Assembly: GCA_964036665.1 (NCBI GenBank)
Contig: OZ038529.1
Location: 17,864,060-17,928,059, forward strand
Direction: 5' to 3'
Length of the DNA: 64,000 bases
Source of the DNA: Gordius sp. MW1
Lineage: Eukaryota > Nematomorpha > Gordioida > Gordea > Gordiidae
Shown: positions 1 to 11,547 of the stretch, one piece after another
Position numbering within the stretch: position 1 is the stretch's first letter
Layout of the letters: each line of letters opens with the position of its first letter
The notes under the pieces: generated by a model
The model's input: only the letters and a program-made list of their open reading frames with translations
Database searches by the model: none
What the model was told of the DNA's origin: nothing
Position numbers and translations under genes: made by a program

Positions 1-339
1 TTATCCGATTTGTGAATTGAAAAGCAATGCTATGCATGCAAAGGCCTCTAAAATACTAAAATCAACAAACCATAAATAGGGCAGCTATAATACAAACTCC
101 GGGTGGACCATACTTGCCTAGTTTATCTCTCCAGTAGAGATATGCTAAGAGTGTAGGCCAATATTAATTGCTATGCAATTTATGGGCTCACTTTCCATTT
201 TCCGATGTCTTGTCACGCTCTTCGGTGTCTTGCACCGAATGTCTTGTCTTGCACCGAATGTCCTGGTGTCTTGCACCGAATGACGCTGTTTACTTTTATT
301 ATTAATTGCTATTATTAATTTAACTAGTTTTTTGGTTCG

Positions 340-1085
340 AATCCCGGGGTTTTGTTGACTTTTATGATTGTTCTTGTTACTACCATTAATAAGACTTTTT
401 GGCCGTCCGTTGGGTGCTGACCAATGAAAAAAATGAGCATTGGCCAAAATGTGAATCCAAGTTTTTTTTTCGTTTTTTTACTATTATGATTGTTCCTGTT
501 ACTACCATTGCTATTATGACTTTTTGGCCGTCAGCTGGCTGCTGACCGATGGAAAAAAATGACCATTAGCCAAAATGTGAATCGAAATTATTTTTTGCGT
601 TTTTTTTGGCTAACATTGACAATTACCCTATGCCCTCCCCTAGCAGAGCCTATGCCTCTACTGATATGGGTCCCTGTGCCCCCCCCCCTACAAAAGCCTA
701 TGCCTCTCCTGATGTGGGTTCGAATCCCAAAGAAGCCAAATTTATTTTTATTTTTTCTGTTTAAATTAATATATTGTTCTTGTTAATACCATTGATAATA
801 AGACTTTTTGGCCGTCCGTTGGCTGCTAACCAATGGAATGAAATGACCATAGGCCAAAATGTGAATCAAAATTTTTTTTTCGTTTTTTTTGACTAATACC
901 ATTGATAATATGGTTTTTTGGCCGTCCGTTGGCTGCTGACCAATGGAAATAAATGACCATTAGCCAAAATGTGAATCGAAAATTTTTTTTTCCGTTTTTT
1001 TGTGACTCTAATGAATTTATATCCACTTACCGTGTCCTGGCTGCTGACCAATGGAAAAAAATGACCATTGGCCAAAATGTGGTTG
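340..1085. repeat. Tandem repeat block with 'GACCAATGGAAAAAAATGACC' type unit, copy 1
   Basis: Several diverged units of roughly 70-130 bp follow each other. Each contains a 'ctgctgaccaatgg' piece, an 'atgaccattggccaaaatgtgaa' type piece, a T-run with 'cgtttttt' and 'tttttggccgtccg'. The same unit forms a second block at 17380-18370. Short frames through these units are repeat translations, not genes. Confidence 0.8.
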
Positions 1086-1559
1086 AAAAAGTTTTAATTT
1101 AGCACCTGTAAATTTTTTGAGATATCCTTACAATACCTGTGTCATTTTTAGGTGTACGGTCATAACAGGCAATAGCGGAGCTATTGCATGTCGCTGCTTG
1201 TTACGTCGCAAGTCCATTATTATTATTCAATTAAATTTCATTATTCTCTATTATGTATATTTGCAACTTTCTATGTTTGTTATTAAGTTATATTAATTAT
1301 ATTGTCTCATAGTTTCATGATTATAATTACGCTAAAATAGATAAAAATTTGTATTTAGTTGTTCTATTTTTATAACATTAAGATTTAAGATAACGAATAA
1401 TTAATTTTTTAAAACCATCAAGAATGCTTAAAAATCTTAATTTTTGTAGGCATATTTTTTTTTCAAACTACATTAATTTTTGTCTACCCTTAAAAATTTA
1501 TGATAAAATTAAAAACCTAATTTTTAAATTCTGATAATTGCTACTTAGCAATGAAAAAA

Positions 1560-2240
1560 ATGACCATTAGCCAATTGTGATCGAAATTTTAATTTTGGCT
1601 TTTGAATTGGTTAACATCGATAATTACCCTATGCCCTCCCCTACAAGGGCCTATACCTCTACTTATATGGTTCCCTGTGCCCCTACAAAAGCCTATGCCT
1701 CTATTAATGAGGGTTCGAATCCCGGAGAGTGCAAAATATTTGTATAAATAAATTAACTAATAATTTTGCATTTAATACCCCCCTATAGGCATTCTCGCCC
1801 CTTCCCACCTTTCTCGCCCATAAATTGCATAGCAAATATGCTACTTTTATACAAAGTATGGAAGAGTTCGCCCTTCCCTTCCCCCCTCCCCCTTCCCACG
1901 AGGGCCGAAGGCCCGAGTTTTTATTATTTATAAGCATTAACTCGCTACTACTAAAAATTATTCGTATTATTAATTGTTAGGCAATTCATGGGCTCGCTTT
2001 TGGTGTCCTGTCCCTCCTGTCTCGTAAAACTTCTATTTTTTAGGTTCTATGAAAACTTAAACTACCGTAAAAAACTTTTTGCCCCCCCCCCTTTCCTCCT
2101 TTAAATTGCGTAGCAAATAGGCTAGGTTTAAAGGTAGTATGGACGAGTATTGTAAGAAGAGTGGCCGAAAATTAGGTGCAGTCCGAACGTAAAATTTTCC
2201 ATATTAATTGCTATGCCATTTAGGGGCTCGCTTTTGGTTG
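1560..2240. repeat. Dispersed repeat with 'cgagggccgaaggcccgag' palindrome, copy 1
   Basis: The segment contains 'ccctataggcattctcgccc', 'ttgcatagcaaatatg' and a pyrimidine-rich tract ending in the palindromic ccgaagg core near 1900-1916. A closely matching copy lies at about 18600-18766. A related 'tgctatgcaattta' motif recurs near 170, 1975, 2210, 17010, 17300-17370, 17650 and 46410. Together with the tandem block it marks one repeat family inserted at least twice. No coding region is seen. Confidence 0.7.
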
Positions 2241-2532
2241 TCCTCCTTTATAATATATTGTGTATGATTCAATTACATCGCCAAATAAAATCGTCATTTT
2301 GAAATTTGCGCCATTCAACCAATATAATTTTGGGATCTAAGATACAAGTTTATAGAAACCGATCTAACATATCAAAATTTTACTTTATCTTTTGGCTGAC
2401 CAGTAATAAGGGCTCGAGGTTTTTTCCCCTCAAACGAATTAATTTAGTTAGAAGCTTGAATAATGTTAGCATTTGGGCGATGAATACAAAAGGGCGTACC
2501 CAAGGGGAGGCAAAGCGGGGGAGGGGGACAGC

Positions 2533-2684
2533 CATGGGCGTAGCCAGGTTTTGGATTAGGGGGGGGGGGCAAAACGTTTAAAAGTTCAATTAGAGGGGGG
2601 CAAAAGATAATTTTTTTTATTTTTCAAAGTTTTTGCATTGAAATTTTTTTTCGTAATTTAGGGCCCCCCCTGGCTACGCCCATG
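2533..2684. mobile_element. hAT-type MITE, copy 1 of the CATGGGCGTAGCCAGG family
   Basis: Terminal inverted repeats CATGGGCGTAGCCAGG and CCTGGCTACGCCCATG bound a 152-bp element. It is flanked by a perfect 8-bp target duplication GGGACAGC (2525-2532 and 2685-2692), the length made by hAT transposases. The interior has G-runs and C-runs near the two ends and an AT-rich middle. It has no coding capacity. Confidence 0.92.
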
Positions 2685-2948
2685 GGGACAGCTGCCTCCT
2701 TTCTCAAAATTCAGAATTTCTTTGAATTTGATAATAAAAGTTAGGATAAAAAACTTTTATTCGCTATTTTGTCCCTTCCTAAAGAATTACCAAATTTTTT
2801 TGGTCCATCAAAATCTAATCCTAAATACGGCAATGGTCGTTTATTTTTTTTACTTAGACCTTCCAAGACGTTCTCTGTTACAAAAATACGCATTCCCGTC
2901 GGAGTTTTATATTCGCCCCCTAATTAAAACTAAACATTTATAATCAGG

Positions 2949-3120
2949 CATGGGCGTAGCCAGGGGAAGGGGGCAGGGAGGAGCGGCTGCCCCCCTCTAA
3001 ATCCAAAAATTTCTTAAAATTTATTAAAATTAAGGCTAAAATTTACAAAAATGTTAATTTTGTTCCTCCCTAAATTATCATTGCCCCCCCCCTCTAATTC
3101 CAATGCTGGCTACGCCCATG
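2949..3120. mobile_element. hAT-type MITE, copy 2 of the CATGGGCGTAGCCAGG family
   Basis: It has the same inverted termini as the copy at 2533. The flanking octamers TAATCAGG (2941-2948) and TAAACAGG (3121-3128) match at 7 of 8 positions, as expected for an older insertion. Inside are a G-rich start, an AT-rich centre and a C-run before the right end. Confidence 0.88.
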
Positions 3121-3728
3121 TAAACAGGTCAGGTCCGCAAAAAAAGATACGAGTTTTACACAAGCAAAATAATAGAATCCTGTCATAACTTTTCAATGTT
3201 CACCCGAGATTTAAGCTTTAAAAATTTTAAATAAAGCGGCATTAGACCGGAAATAAAATTCAACATTAAATGTAAAATGGGGTTTGCAAAATTAATTTAC
3301 TCCATTTTTGCTTGACAGCTGGAAAAAGATTTTTAAATTTTTAACTCTGGTTACGGTTGCCTTGCCTAATAAATTTCAAGTTAACTGACCAAAAAATAAA
3401 AACGATTTAAAAGCTACAATAAACTATGTATGACGAGTGACGACCATTGTCTAAAAAGTTTCATCAAAATTCAGTAGAAAAATGATATTTTTATAATATA
3501 AGCATAAATTACTAATAAAAAAACATTTTAGATTTTAATGGTGTGGCAGGCATAAAATAAAGAGTTACAACTGCTGAGCAGCAAATTATGTCTTAAAAAA
3601 TTCTATTTTTGCCAAATCTAAGCAACTCTCGCAAACAAATGACATCGTTTGGTAACTATTTAAATGTTTTTAAAAAGGCAAAATAAATTGTTTTAAGCTT
3701 AAAAAGAATAATTAATTGTTTTTCATAC

Positions 3729-4564
3729 TTATCATATTCAGAATTATCATAATCACATCTCTCATCTTTAAATTTTTCCCATCCATCACCATGTTTACAA
3801 GTAGTTAACAAAACAATATTTTTGCCATCGTGAAGATGATAAAGGGCATTTCTTGTCTCTGATCCATAACCATATAAATATCTTTTGCCTTTGAATGTGA
3901 GCAAATAATTTTTGTTTGGTGTATAATTGGGTAATATGGTTTTATTAAAACTATCAATTGTAAACTGTTCATTAAATAATGGAAGTGATATGTCAAAATT
4001 GAATCTGTAGTCATAATTTAAAAGATTAGCTGCAATGTATATAGCTTTTCCAATATTGATATCAAATTTAGGGGAATAATCTGGATAGGTACCCGAATAC
4101 AAATTGAATATTAAATGATTTTGGCCATTTTCCCAATATTTGGCATTGTTTTTTATATCTTTATTAGTAATTTTTAGAAAATTTGGGCTTAATGGATCAC
4201 GATCTAAAGTGTCGAGTGAGGGAATTAAAATACAGGCATCAGAAGGATCTTTTGTGATATATTTCGATTTGCTCAGGGCATTTAGTAAATTTTTATAGGT
4301 AGTTGAGGGTTGATAATTCTGTGGATAAATGTATATTGAAAATTTATTACATCTTTCAAAATCAAAGCAACTGCTCATATCACAATATTTAGTATCAAGT
4401 GGTAAAATCTTGTCATTGATTTTTGCCGGATAATCAAATAAATCATTAAAATGATCAATATAATTTGAGGATGTATTTGGGTTTTCATATTTAGAATATT
4501 TATATAATATAATAATAAAAGTGGAAACCATAAACAAAGTCAGATATCGGGATTTCAACTGCAT
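3729..4564 (-). CDS. EXT1: Exostosin-1 (heparan sulfate co-polymerase), first coding exon
   Basis: This exon encodes about 279 residues of an EXT1-like glycosyltransferase, a Golgi type II membrane enzyme that with EXT2 extends heparan sulfate chains. The start is the first ATG of the frame. It is followed by a hydrophobic anchor at residues 7-21, as expected for a Golgi type II protein. Exostosin-domain segments follow in family order: FSIYIYPQ, SLDTLDRDPLSP, NHLIFNLYSGTYPDYS, FKGKRYLYGYGSETRNALYH and LLTTCKHGDGW. The exon ends at AA|GTATGA within a lysine codon. From my recollection of human EXT1 this is the same place and phase (phase 2) as the end of human exon 1. The open frame continues into the intron to 3656, but those extra residues do not resemble the family. 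The remaining exons, including the C-terminal transferase domain, lie outside the window or were not found. The human exon 1 product is slightly longer (about 321 residues). Confidence 0.93.
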
Positions 4565-6724
4565 AAGGTGTTTTAAATGGTTTCATCTTCGTTTACATAT
4601 ATATAAGGGAAAAGAAGCACAAGATCAAATATTTACACAATTCAACTGCGCGAATCCAGTTCAAAATGCCAAGTTACAAAAAGCCAAGTAAATGTATGTA
4701 TCACACTAAATATTAAAAATATCATGTGATTTTATTTAGTATAAAGAATTAAACTATTTTAAAGGTATAGATATATATTTATTGCTATATGAGCTAAATG
4801 AATATAACAAATTGTTATATATACTATTGTATTTAATTATTTAAGTTAATACTGTAAATTCTTCTGCTGAAATCACACAAAACAAGTTCATAATAATACG
4901 ATTTCATATCGTAATCATGTTGTTGGTATTAAAAAGTGTGAATATGTTATATTATACTGTTATGAAGGAGTAAAAGTATGTCTTTGCTGATTCTTGACGC
5001 TTTATAAAGTATGAATATGTTATAATGTAGTATTTAGGAAAAATTAAAAGTATGTTATTGCTAATGATTGACACTTTCTAATTAAGCATAATGCCATAGA
5101 AACTACTACTTATGGAATTACAATCGAATGCCATGGCTATCTTTTTACTTGTAAGGACTAAATGTTTTAAGTTTTATTTAAAGAGGGATGGGGGTTAAAA
5201 ATCTTTCAATCATATCAAAGATCCATAAATCTTACTTAGGTCACTGGTAGAGCAATAATATATTGGTACTGGAAATAATTTTGTGAAGCATGAAATGTTG
5301 ATTATTTATAATTATGTTTTTTTGTAATATGTATACTGTGAATTAAATATCTGTTTAGTTTTATATCAATAAATTTATAGTTATTGAATAAAATCCTTAA
5401 ATTTTAGTTGCAAAGTGATTAGTTGTAATAACCCTTAGAATTCTACTTGTTCCACACATCTCTCTTAAACAAAACATTATACCTTATATTATATTATAAA
5501 ATTCAATATTTCTAAAAAATATGCTTATTTTTGTTTATTAATATAAATAAAAACTAAAATGTTTTATGATAAACAATTTGCCATTGACCCTTACATCTTT
5601 AAGGAAAAATACCACATTCATTTCATAAAAAAATTGTGCCTTATTAAAAAGTAAATAAACAAGTTGACTTTAACAAATCCTCAGTTTTAAGTGAGCTTTA
5701 AGTGAAATAAAATTTTATATATTAAAATATATTTGTTGAAAGTCAGCAATAAAATATAGGAACTATATGTTTTTTATGCAAGACATAAAATTTAAATATT
5801 TGAAAACATAATGGAATCAATATATGTTCCATAAACATACATTTTAGTATAACTTTGTAAAACATAAATTACAGAAGATGATCCTGGTTGAAAATTGTGT
5901 TTTTATATAACATGTACAACTTAGACAAAATAATCAGATGTTAATTACACCAATCTCAGTTTTGAGAAAATGATACTTAAGTTTTAAAACGTTTTATAAA
6001 ATATCTTAACTTAGAATTTATGGAAGTTGAATTGCAACATATTGATTATTTCTAATATAATTATATCTTAATTTATTAATACTAATTTACTTTTTTTATT
6101 GTGCTCCACTTTTTTCTAAAACAAATAGTTAATTAATTTGCCTCCCACTTAGCAAACCCTATACCACATATGTAAAATTTAACCTCGTTTTTATTTGGTC
6201 ATGAGTGTATAATTTGTCATTATAATATTACATTGAACGGTTATAAATTTTATAAGCAAAATAATGAGATTACATTTCAATAATGTAATCTCAATAAATA
6301 TGAAATTAGCAGATTAAATTATTTGAGATACCTGACAAGTTAAAAAATTAGAAATTTAATTTACTATGACTGTTGAAATTATTAGAATAACATCCATCCA
6401 TCGCCGTACCATTAGCTGTAAACAAAATTATAAAATAAGGTTGAATTACTTGATATGTTAGAAATGTCATCTAGTGGTCTTAGGCCTGCTAAATATATAA
6501 AAATACTAATGACAATTTATACTTGTATGTGGAATATTTGAATGCTTTTTAGTGATAAAATATGTATTTCCATCTTTTATAGCTCTGCCCGAACATTTAG
6601 TATGGCAGCATCTAAGGTGCCTTCCTTGTATTTTGTATAGTAGAAATTGTCATAATAGTGGTTGTTTTTTTATTTGCGTTAACATCACTGACGGAAATGA
6701 AATAAAAATATTTGTGAATGTACT
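4565..6724. other. AT-rich stretch upstream of exostosin-1
   Basis: I see no gene. A TATA-like run (tatatata, about 4597-4605) lies just upstream of the exostosin start and could belong to its promoter or 5' leader. About 4933-5006 and 5008-5080 are two diverged copies of a roughly 75-bp direct repeat (gtgaatatgttat ... ttgacgctttataa). The rest is plain AT-rich sequence. Confidence 0.45.
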
Positions 6725-7189
6725 TAGTGTTGTAAAAAACCAAGGGTTTCTATTGGTTGCCTGCAAGCGTTGGCGTTTTTTTTCACCCAACCTTTTCAGT
6801 GTTAGGTGAATTTTCTTGGGAGGGCTTTGGCGTTTGGCGTTTTCGTAAAAAACACCTAAAGCGTTTTGGGTGTTTTTTGGGGGGCACCTTTGGCGTTTAG
6901 GTTTGGGTGTATTAAAGAGCTAAAGGGTTTGGGTGGATAATATTATTAACCTTTTGGTTTGGTTTTGGTCGTTTTGGGTTGGGCATGCAAATATATCAAT
7001 TTGTTTATATTGTTCATCATATTTGTGTATTTAGATTTAGGTAATGAACTTTTAATTTAAGAAAATAAAAATAAATGTATCATGACGTCACAATGTAGTA
7101 AATTCAGTAAATTATAGTTAATTATTATGCATTATAGAAGTAGGTAATCAATATGTTTTATTTATGAAAAAAAAATTTGTGAAGATTTG

Positions 7190-8150
7190 CCCCCCCCCTT
7201 TATTTTTTACCCTCTTTCTCACCTGGGGAAGAACGGCGGGCAGGTGGGGTGTTTGCCCCCCCCTTATTTTTTACCCTCTTTCTGATCCGGGGGAGAGGCG
7301 GGGGGGCAGGGGGGTGTTTTGCCCCCCTCCCCCCTAAATTTTTACCCGCTTTCTGATGCGAGGGAGAGGGGGGTGTTTTGCCCCCCCCCCCTTATTTTTT
7401 ACCCTCTTTCTGATGCGAGGGAGAGGGGGGGGCAGGGGGTGTTTTGCCCCCCCCCCTAATTTTTTACCCTCTTTCTGATGCGAGGGAGAGGGGTTGGCAG
7501 AGGGTGTTTTGCCCCCCCCCCCCTAAATTTTTATCCTCTTTCTAATGCGGGGGAGAGGGGGGCATGGGGGGTGTTTTGCCCCCCCCCCCCAATTTTTAAC
7601 CCTCTTTCTGATGTGGGGGAGAGGGGGGGGGGGCATAGGGGGTGTTTTGCACCCCCCCTAATTTTTTACCCTCTTTCTGATCCGGGGGAGAGGCGGGGCA
7701 TGGGGGGTGTTTTGCCCCCCCCCAATTTTTTACCCTCTTTCTGATGCGAGGGAGAGGGGGGGGGCAGGGGGTGTTTTGCCCCCCCCCCCCCTAATTTTTT
7801 ACCCTCTTTTTAATGCGGGTGAGAGGGGGGCATGGGGGGGGGGGGTGTTTTGCCCCCCCCCCAATTTTTTACCCTCTTTCTGATGCGGGGGAGAGGGGGG
7901 CAGGGGGGTGTTTTGCCCCCCTCCCCCCTAATTTTTTATCCTCTTTCTGATGCGAGGGAGAGGGGGGTGGCAGGGGGGTGTTTTGCCCCCCCCCCCCTAA
8001 TTTTTTACCCTCTTTCTGATGCGAGGGAGAGGGGGGTGTTTTGCCCCCCCCCCTTATTTTTTATCCTCTTTCTGATGCCGGGGAGAGGGGGGGTGAATCG
8101 ACCCTCTTCTTATTTTTTACTCTCTTTCTCACCCGGGGGGGGGCCGAAAA
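7190..8150 (+). repeat. Left arm array: about 15 units of a 65-70-bp poly-C/poly-G repeat
   Basis: Each unit reads roughly 'ttttaccctctttctgatgcg', 'agggagagggggg', 'gcagggggtgttttg' and a run of 9-13 C. The homopolymer runs vary in length from unit to unit. The Pro/Gly-rich frames here come from the repeat and are not genes. Confidence 0.95.
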
Positions 8151-8159
8151 GCCCTTTTT

Positions 8160-8460
8160 AACCCTTTCAAAATATTTTTGTGAATTTTTGCGGTCACAGT
8201 GGTGACAAATGTCATAATCAACATTTTCTATTGAGATTAATATTTTTTTTTTAATAGACTTATTATATGACTGAAAGATGTTCTACTATTATAAAAAATA
8301 TTTTTGGGAAGATTTGCGGTCACAGTGATGACAAATGTCTTAATCAACATTTTCTATTGAAATTTATTTTTTTTCTGAAAATTGCCTTATTATATGACAA
8401 AGATTTTCTAATATTCGAAAATATATTTTTGAAGATTTGCGGTCAAAAATTGTCTTAATA
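8160..8460 (+). repeat. Short tandem repeat inside the foldback spacer
   Basis: Two and a half units of about 118 bp share 'tttgcggtcacagtg', 'gacaaatgtc' and 'aatcaacattttctattga'. The units start near 8165, 8285 and 8420. A 66-codon frame at 8565-8765 lies just inside; I do not recognise it and find no family resemblance. Confidence 0.75.
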
Positions 8461-9240
8461 TACCATATCAATTAAAATAAATTTTTTTAATTTAACTTCA
8501 TTTACGAAATAAGCTGTATTATTAAATATAATATTAATATGAAATTTTACCAGTTTAAAAAAATTTGCCATCATGGGTAAGTAAGTTTTACTATTTAAGT
8601 TATCTATCTGGGCATTTAATGGAAAAACTTGGTATTTCCAAAAAGCATATCATGCTATTAATTACTATGCTTTCACAAGGCACCAACATTCTACGTCCTG
8701 ATGACTTAGACTTCGCGTTTACAATGCTTATAAGGATCATAAAAAATATCGGACTTTTCGAGTAACAAAAATGAGTTAAGCATCTTAATTTAAATTATTG
8801 CTTATTATTTAATAAGAAACTTAATTTTCTAATTGATTATGACTTAATTAGTAGTTGACATAATAAAAAAAAGTTTAATTTTCATTTATTTTATTTATAA
8901 TAATATGATTTGCAACTTCTACATACCTTGATATGTTGTACGTTAAAAAAGAAATGAATGTAAAATGATGTAATAAAGAGCCTAGCCAGCCCACACCATG
9001 CCTTGTTGTGCCATGATTTTTTTATATATTTAGTTTAGTACTTAACTTAAATCTGATAGGTTTAAATCTGGTTTTGCGCATGCATTGCAACGAGAGAAGG
9101 AAGAGAGAGGGTGGATTAGTACATGAACATGTACATGCTACATGGGAGTGGTGATATGTCGAGTCGCGCGGGATGCCGTTCTCTGATATTGAAAATAGAG
9201 TTTAAATATAAAATAAAAGGGACATTATATAATTAATAAG

Positions 9241-9552
9241 TCTTTATCTTTTACAAGAGGCGAGGAATTTAAAATATATTTGAAATTAAATTTTGTGATT
9301 AAAATTGCTATTGCCGGGAATATTTAGAGGAGGATCTCTTAGCTGTTTTTAATTTAGAATGAATTAAAATATTAATTTTTAATTGAAGGATTGAATTCTT
9401 TATCTTTTACAAGAGGCGAGGAATTTAAAATATATTTGAAATTAAATTTTGTGATTAAAATTGCTATTGCCGGGAATATTTAGAGGAGGATCTCTTAGCT
9501 GTTCTTAATTTAGAATGAATTAAAATATTAATTTTTAATTGAAGGATTGAAT
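9241..9552 (+). repeat. 156-bp direct repeat, two near-identical copies
   Basis: Copies 9241-9396 and 9397-9552 abut exactly and share 'tctttatcttttacaagagg', 'attgctattgccgggaatat' and 'gaggaggatctcttagctgtt'. I see one base difference (ctgttttt versus ctgttctt). The near-identity implies a recent duplication inside the foldback spacer. Confidence 0.92.
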
Positions 9553-9609
9553 TCAAAATATGCTCTCGAATGGCCAGATAAATCTCACTTTATAATCGTT
9601 TTCTATTTA

Positions 9610-10625
9610 TTGAAAACACCCCCTATGCCCCCCCCCTCTCCCCCGCATTAGAAAGAGGGTAAATAATTGGGGGGGGGGGGGGGCAAAACACCCCCCATGC
9701 CCCCCCTCTCCCCCACATTAGAAAGAGGGTAAAAAATAAGGGGGGGGGGGGGGCAAAACACCCCCCATGCCCCCCCTCTCCCCCTCATCAGAAAGAGGGC
9801 AAAAAATTAGAGGGGGGGGGGGGGGTAAAACACCCCCTATGCCCCCCCCCCTCTCCCCCACATCAGAAACAGGGTAAAAAATAAGGGGGGGGGGGCAAAA
9901 CACCCCCCTGCCCCCCTCTCCCCCGCATCAGAAAGAGGGTAAAAAATTGGGGGGGGGCAAAACACCCCCCCCCCCCCCCCATGCCCCCCTCTCACCCGCA
10001 TTAAAAAGAGGGTAAAAAATTAGGGGGGGGGGGCAAAACACCCCCTGCCCCCCCCCCCTCTCCCTCGCATCAGAAAGAGGGTAAAAAATTGGGGGGGGTC
10101 AAAACACCCCCCATGCCCCGCCTCTCCCCCGGATCAGAAAGAGGGTAAAAAATTAGGGGGGGTGCAAAACACCCCCTATGCCCCCCCCTCTCCCCCACAT
10201 CAGAAAGAGGGTTAAAAATTGGGGGGGGGGGGCAAAACACCCCCCATGCCCCCCTCTCCCCCGCATTAGAAAGAGGATAAAAATTTAGGGGGGGGGGGCA
10301 AAACACCCTCTGCCAACCCCTCTCCCTCGCATCAGAAAGAGGGTAAAAAATTAGGGGGGGGGCAAAACACCCCCTGCCCCCCCCTCTCCCTCGCATCAGA
10401 AAGAGGGTAAAAAATAAGGGGGGGGGGCAAAACACCCCCCTCTCCCTCGCATCAGAAAGCGGGTAAAAATTTAGGGGGGAGGGGGGCAAAACACCCCCCT
10501 GCCCCCCCGCCTCTCCCCCGGATCAGAAAGAGGGTAAAAAATAAGGGGGGGGGGGGCAAACACCCCACCTGCCCGCCGTTCTTCCCCAGGTGAGAAAGAG
10601 GGTAAAAAATAAAGGGGGGGGGCAA
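9610..10625 (-). repeat. Right arm array: inverted copy of the poly-C/poly-G repeat
   Basis: About 15 units are the reverse complement of the left array. Variant units keep their order counted from the outer end. The fifth unit carries the rare ggttggcag variant in both arms (about 7490 and 10316), and the seventh carries gatgtggggg in both (about 7609 and 10195). The arm was therefore copied as a whole. Confidence 0.93.
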
Positions 10626-11547
10626 ATCTTCACAAATTTTTTTTTCATAAATAAAACATATTGATTACCTACTTCTATAATGCATAATAATTAACTATAA
10701 TTTACTGAATTTACTACATTGTGACGTCATGATACATTTATTTTTATTTTCTTAAATTAAAAGTTCATGACCTAAATCTAAATACACAAATATGATGAAC
10801 AATATAAACAAATTGATATATTTGCATGCCCAACCCAAAACGACCAAAACCAAACCAAAAGGTTAATAATATTATCCACCCAAACCCTTTAGCTCTTTAA
10901 TACACCCAAACCTAAACGCCAAAGGTGCCCCCAAAAAAACACCCAAAACGCTTTGGGTGTTTTTTACGAAAACGCCAAACGCCAAAGCCCTCCCAAGAAA
11001 ATTCACCTAACACTGAAAAGGTTGGGTGAAAAAAAACGCCAACAACTAAGCTTAGCAATACGCTGGGAAAAACCAGCCAGCCGTTTTTACAACACTAGTA
11101 CGTATGTATGAGTGGTGATCAGTGGTGATTAGATTATGGTGATCAGTGGTTAAATTGGCAATTTGAAGTTTGGCATTTTGAAACGAAAGGCAACTGCGCG
11201 TCAAACAGATGTTCAAAATTGGGAGTTTTCGTTAATATCGCTATTTTATATTTCATAACTATTAGCACATATCTTAATATAAAATACTAATTCGGAGATA
11301 CATGTTAAATTCAATGACTAAGTACCCACGTCAGAAATAGACAATATACAGAACTTAGATTTTTATGGTGCATTCTGATACAAACTTCTCAACATATGTT
11401 AATTAAGTCAGACAGAACTAGTAATTTGTTGATTTTTTAATCGAGTACGTACCTTCCACATTAAGGCCTTAATACATGCGACAGCTGATTAGAGTATAAG
11501 GGGTAAAAATGTTGGAAGTAAAATAGGAAAGGGTAATATAATGTTAC

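Larger units (their letters stand above)
1..3728 (-). other. Exostosin-1 intron 1 (part), filled with repeats
   Basis: Everything downstream of the exostosin exon on the minus strand up to the window edge should be intron, because exon 1 ends at a clear donor and no second exon (the conserved region around the family's PRGRR-LGSFRF segment) was found here. The stretch holds the tandem-repeat block and the two hAT MITEs listed separately. About 3129-3655 shows nothing further. That this is intron is inferred; the missing exon could lie beyond the window. Confidence 0.6.
6725..11097. mobile_element. Large foldback DNA element with collinear repeat-array arms
   Basis: Both ends carry TAGTGTTGTAAAAA (left 6725; right end CAACACTA at 11097), a hAT-like terminus. 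The arms (about 6725-8150 and 9610-11097) are inverted copies. Each has an outer unique part with 'ttggcgtttggcg' and 'ttttacgaaaacgcc' type sequence, then about 15 units of a G/C-homopolymer repeat. The spacer is about 1.45 kb. Clean 8-bp target duplications were not found at these boundaries, so the exact ends are uncertain by a few bases. No transposase was recognised, so it is probably non-autonomous. A 162-bp relative is at 25608-25769. Confidence 0.85.

Noticed and set aside
145..1075. Frames rich in 'MANGHFFHWS' type peptides, also at 17383-17916
   Set aside because: They are translations of the tandem repeat unit, repeated in several frames and without gene-like structure.
7478..8161. 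Proline- and glycine-rich frames of 88 and 109 codons (and minus-strand ones at 9718-10489)
   Set aside because: They are translations of the poly-C/poly-G tandem repeat; the same sequence gives similar frames in other phases.
7190..10625. CRISPR-like regular repeats
   Set aside because: Units are direct tandem copies without unique spacers, in a eukaryotic transposon.
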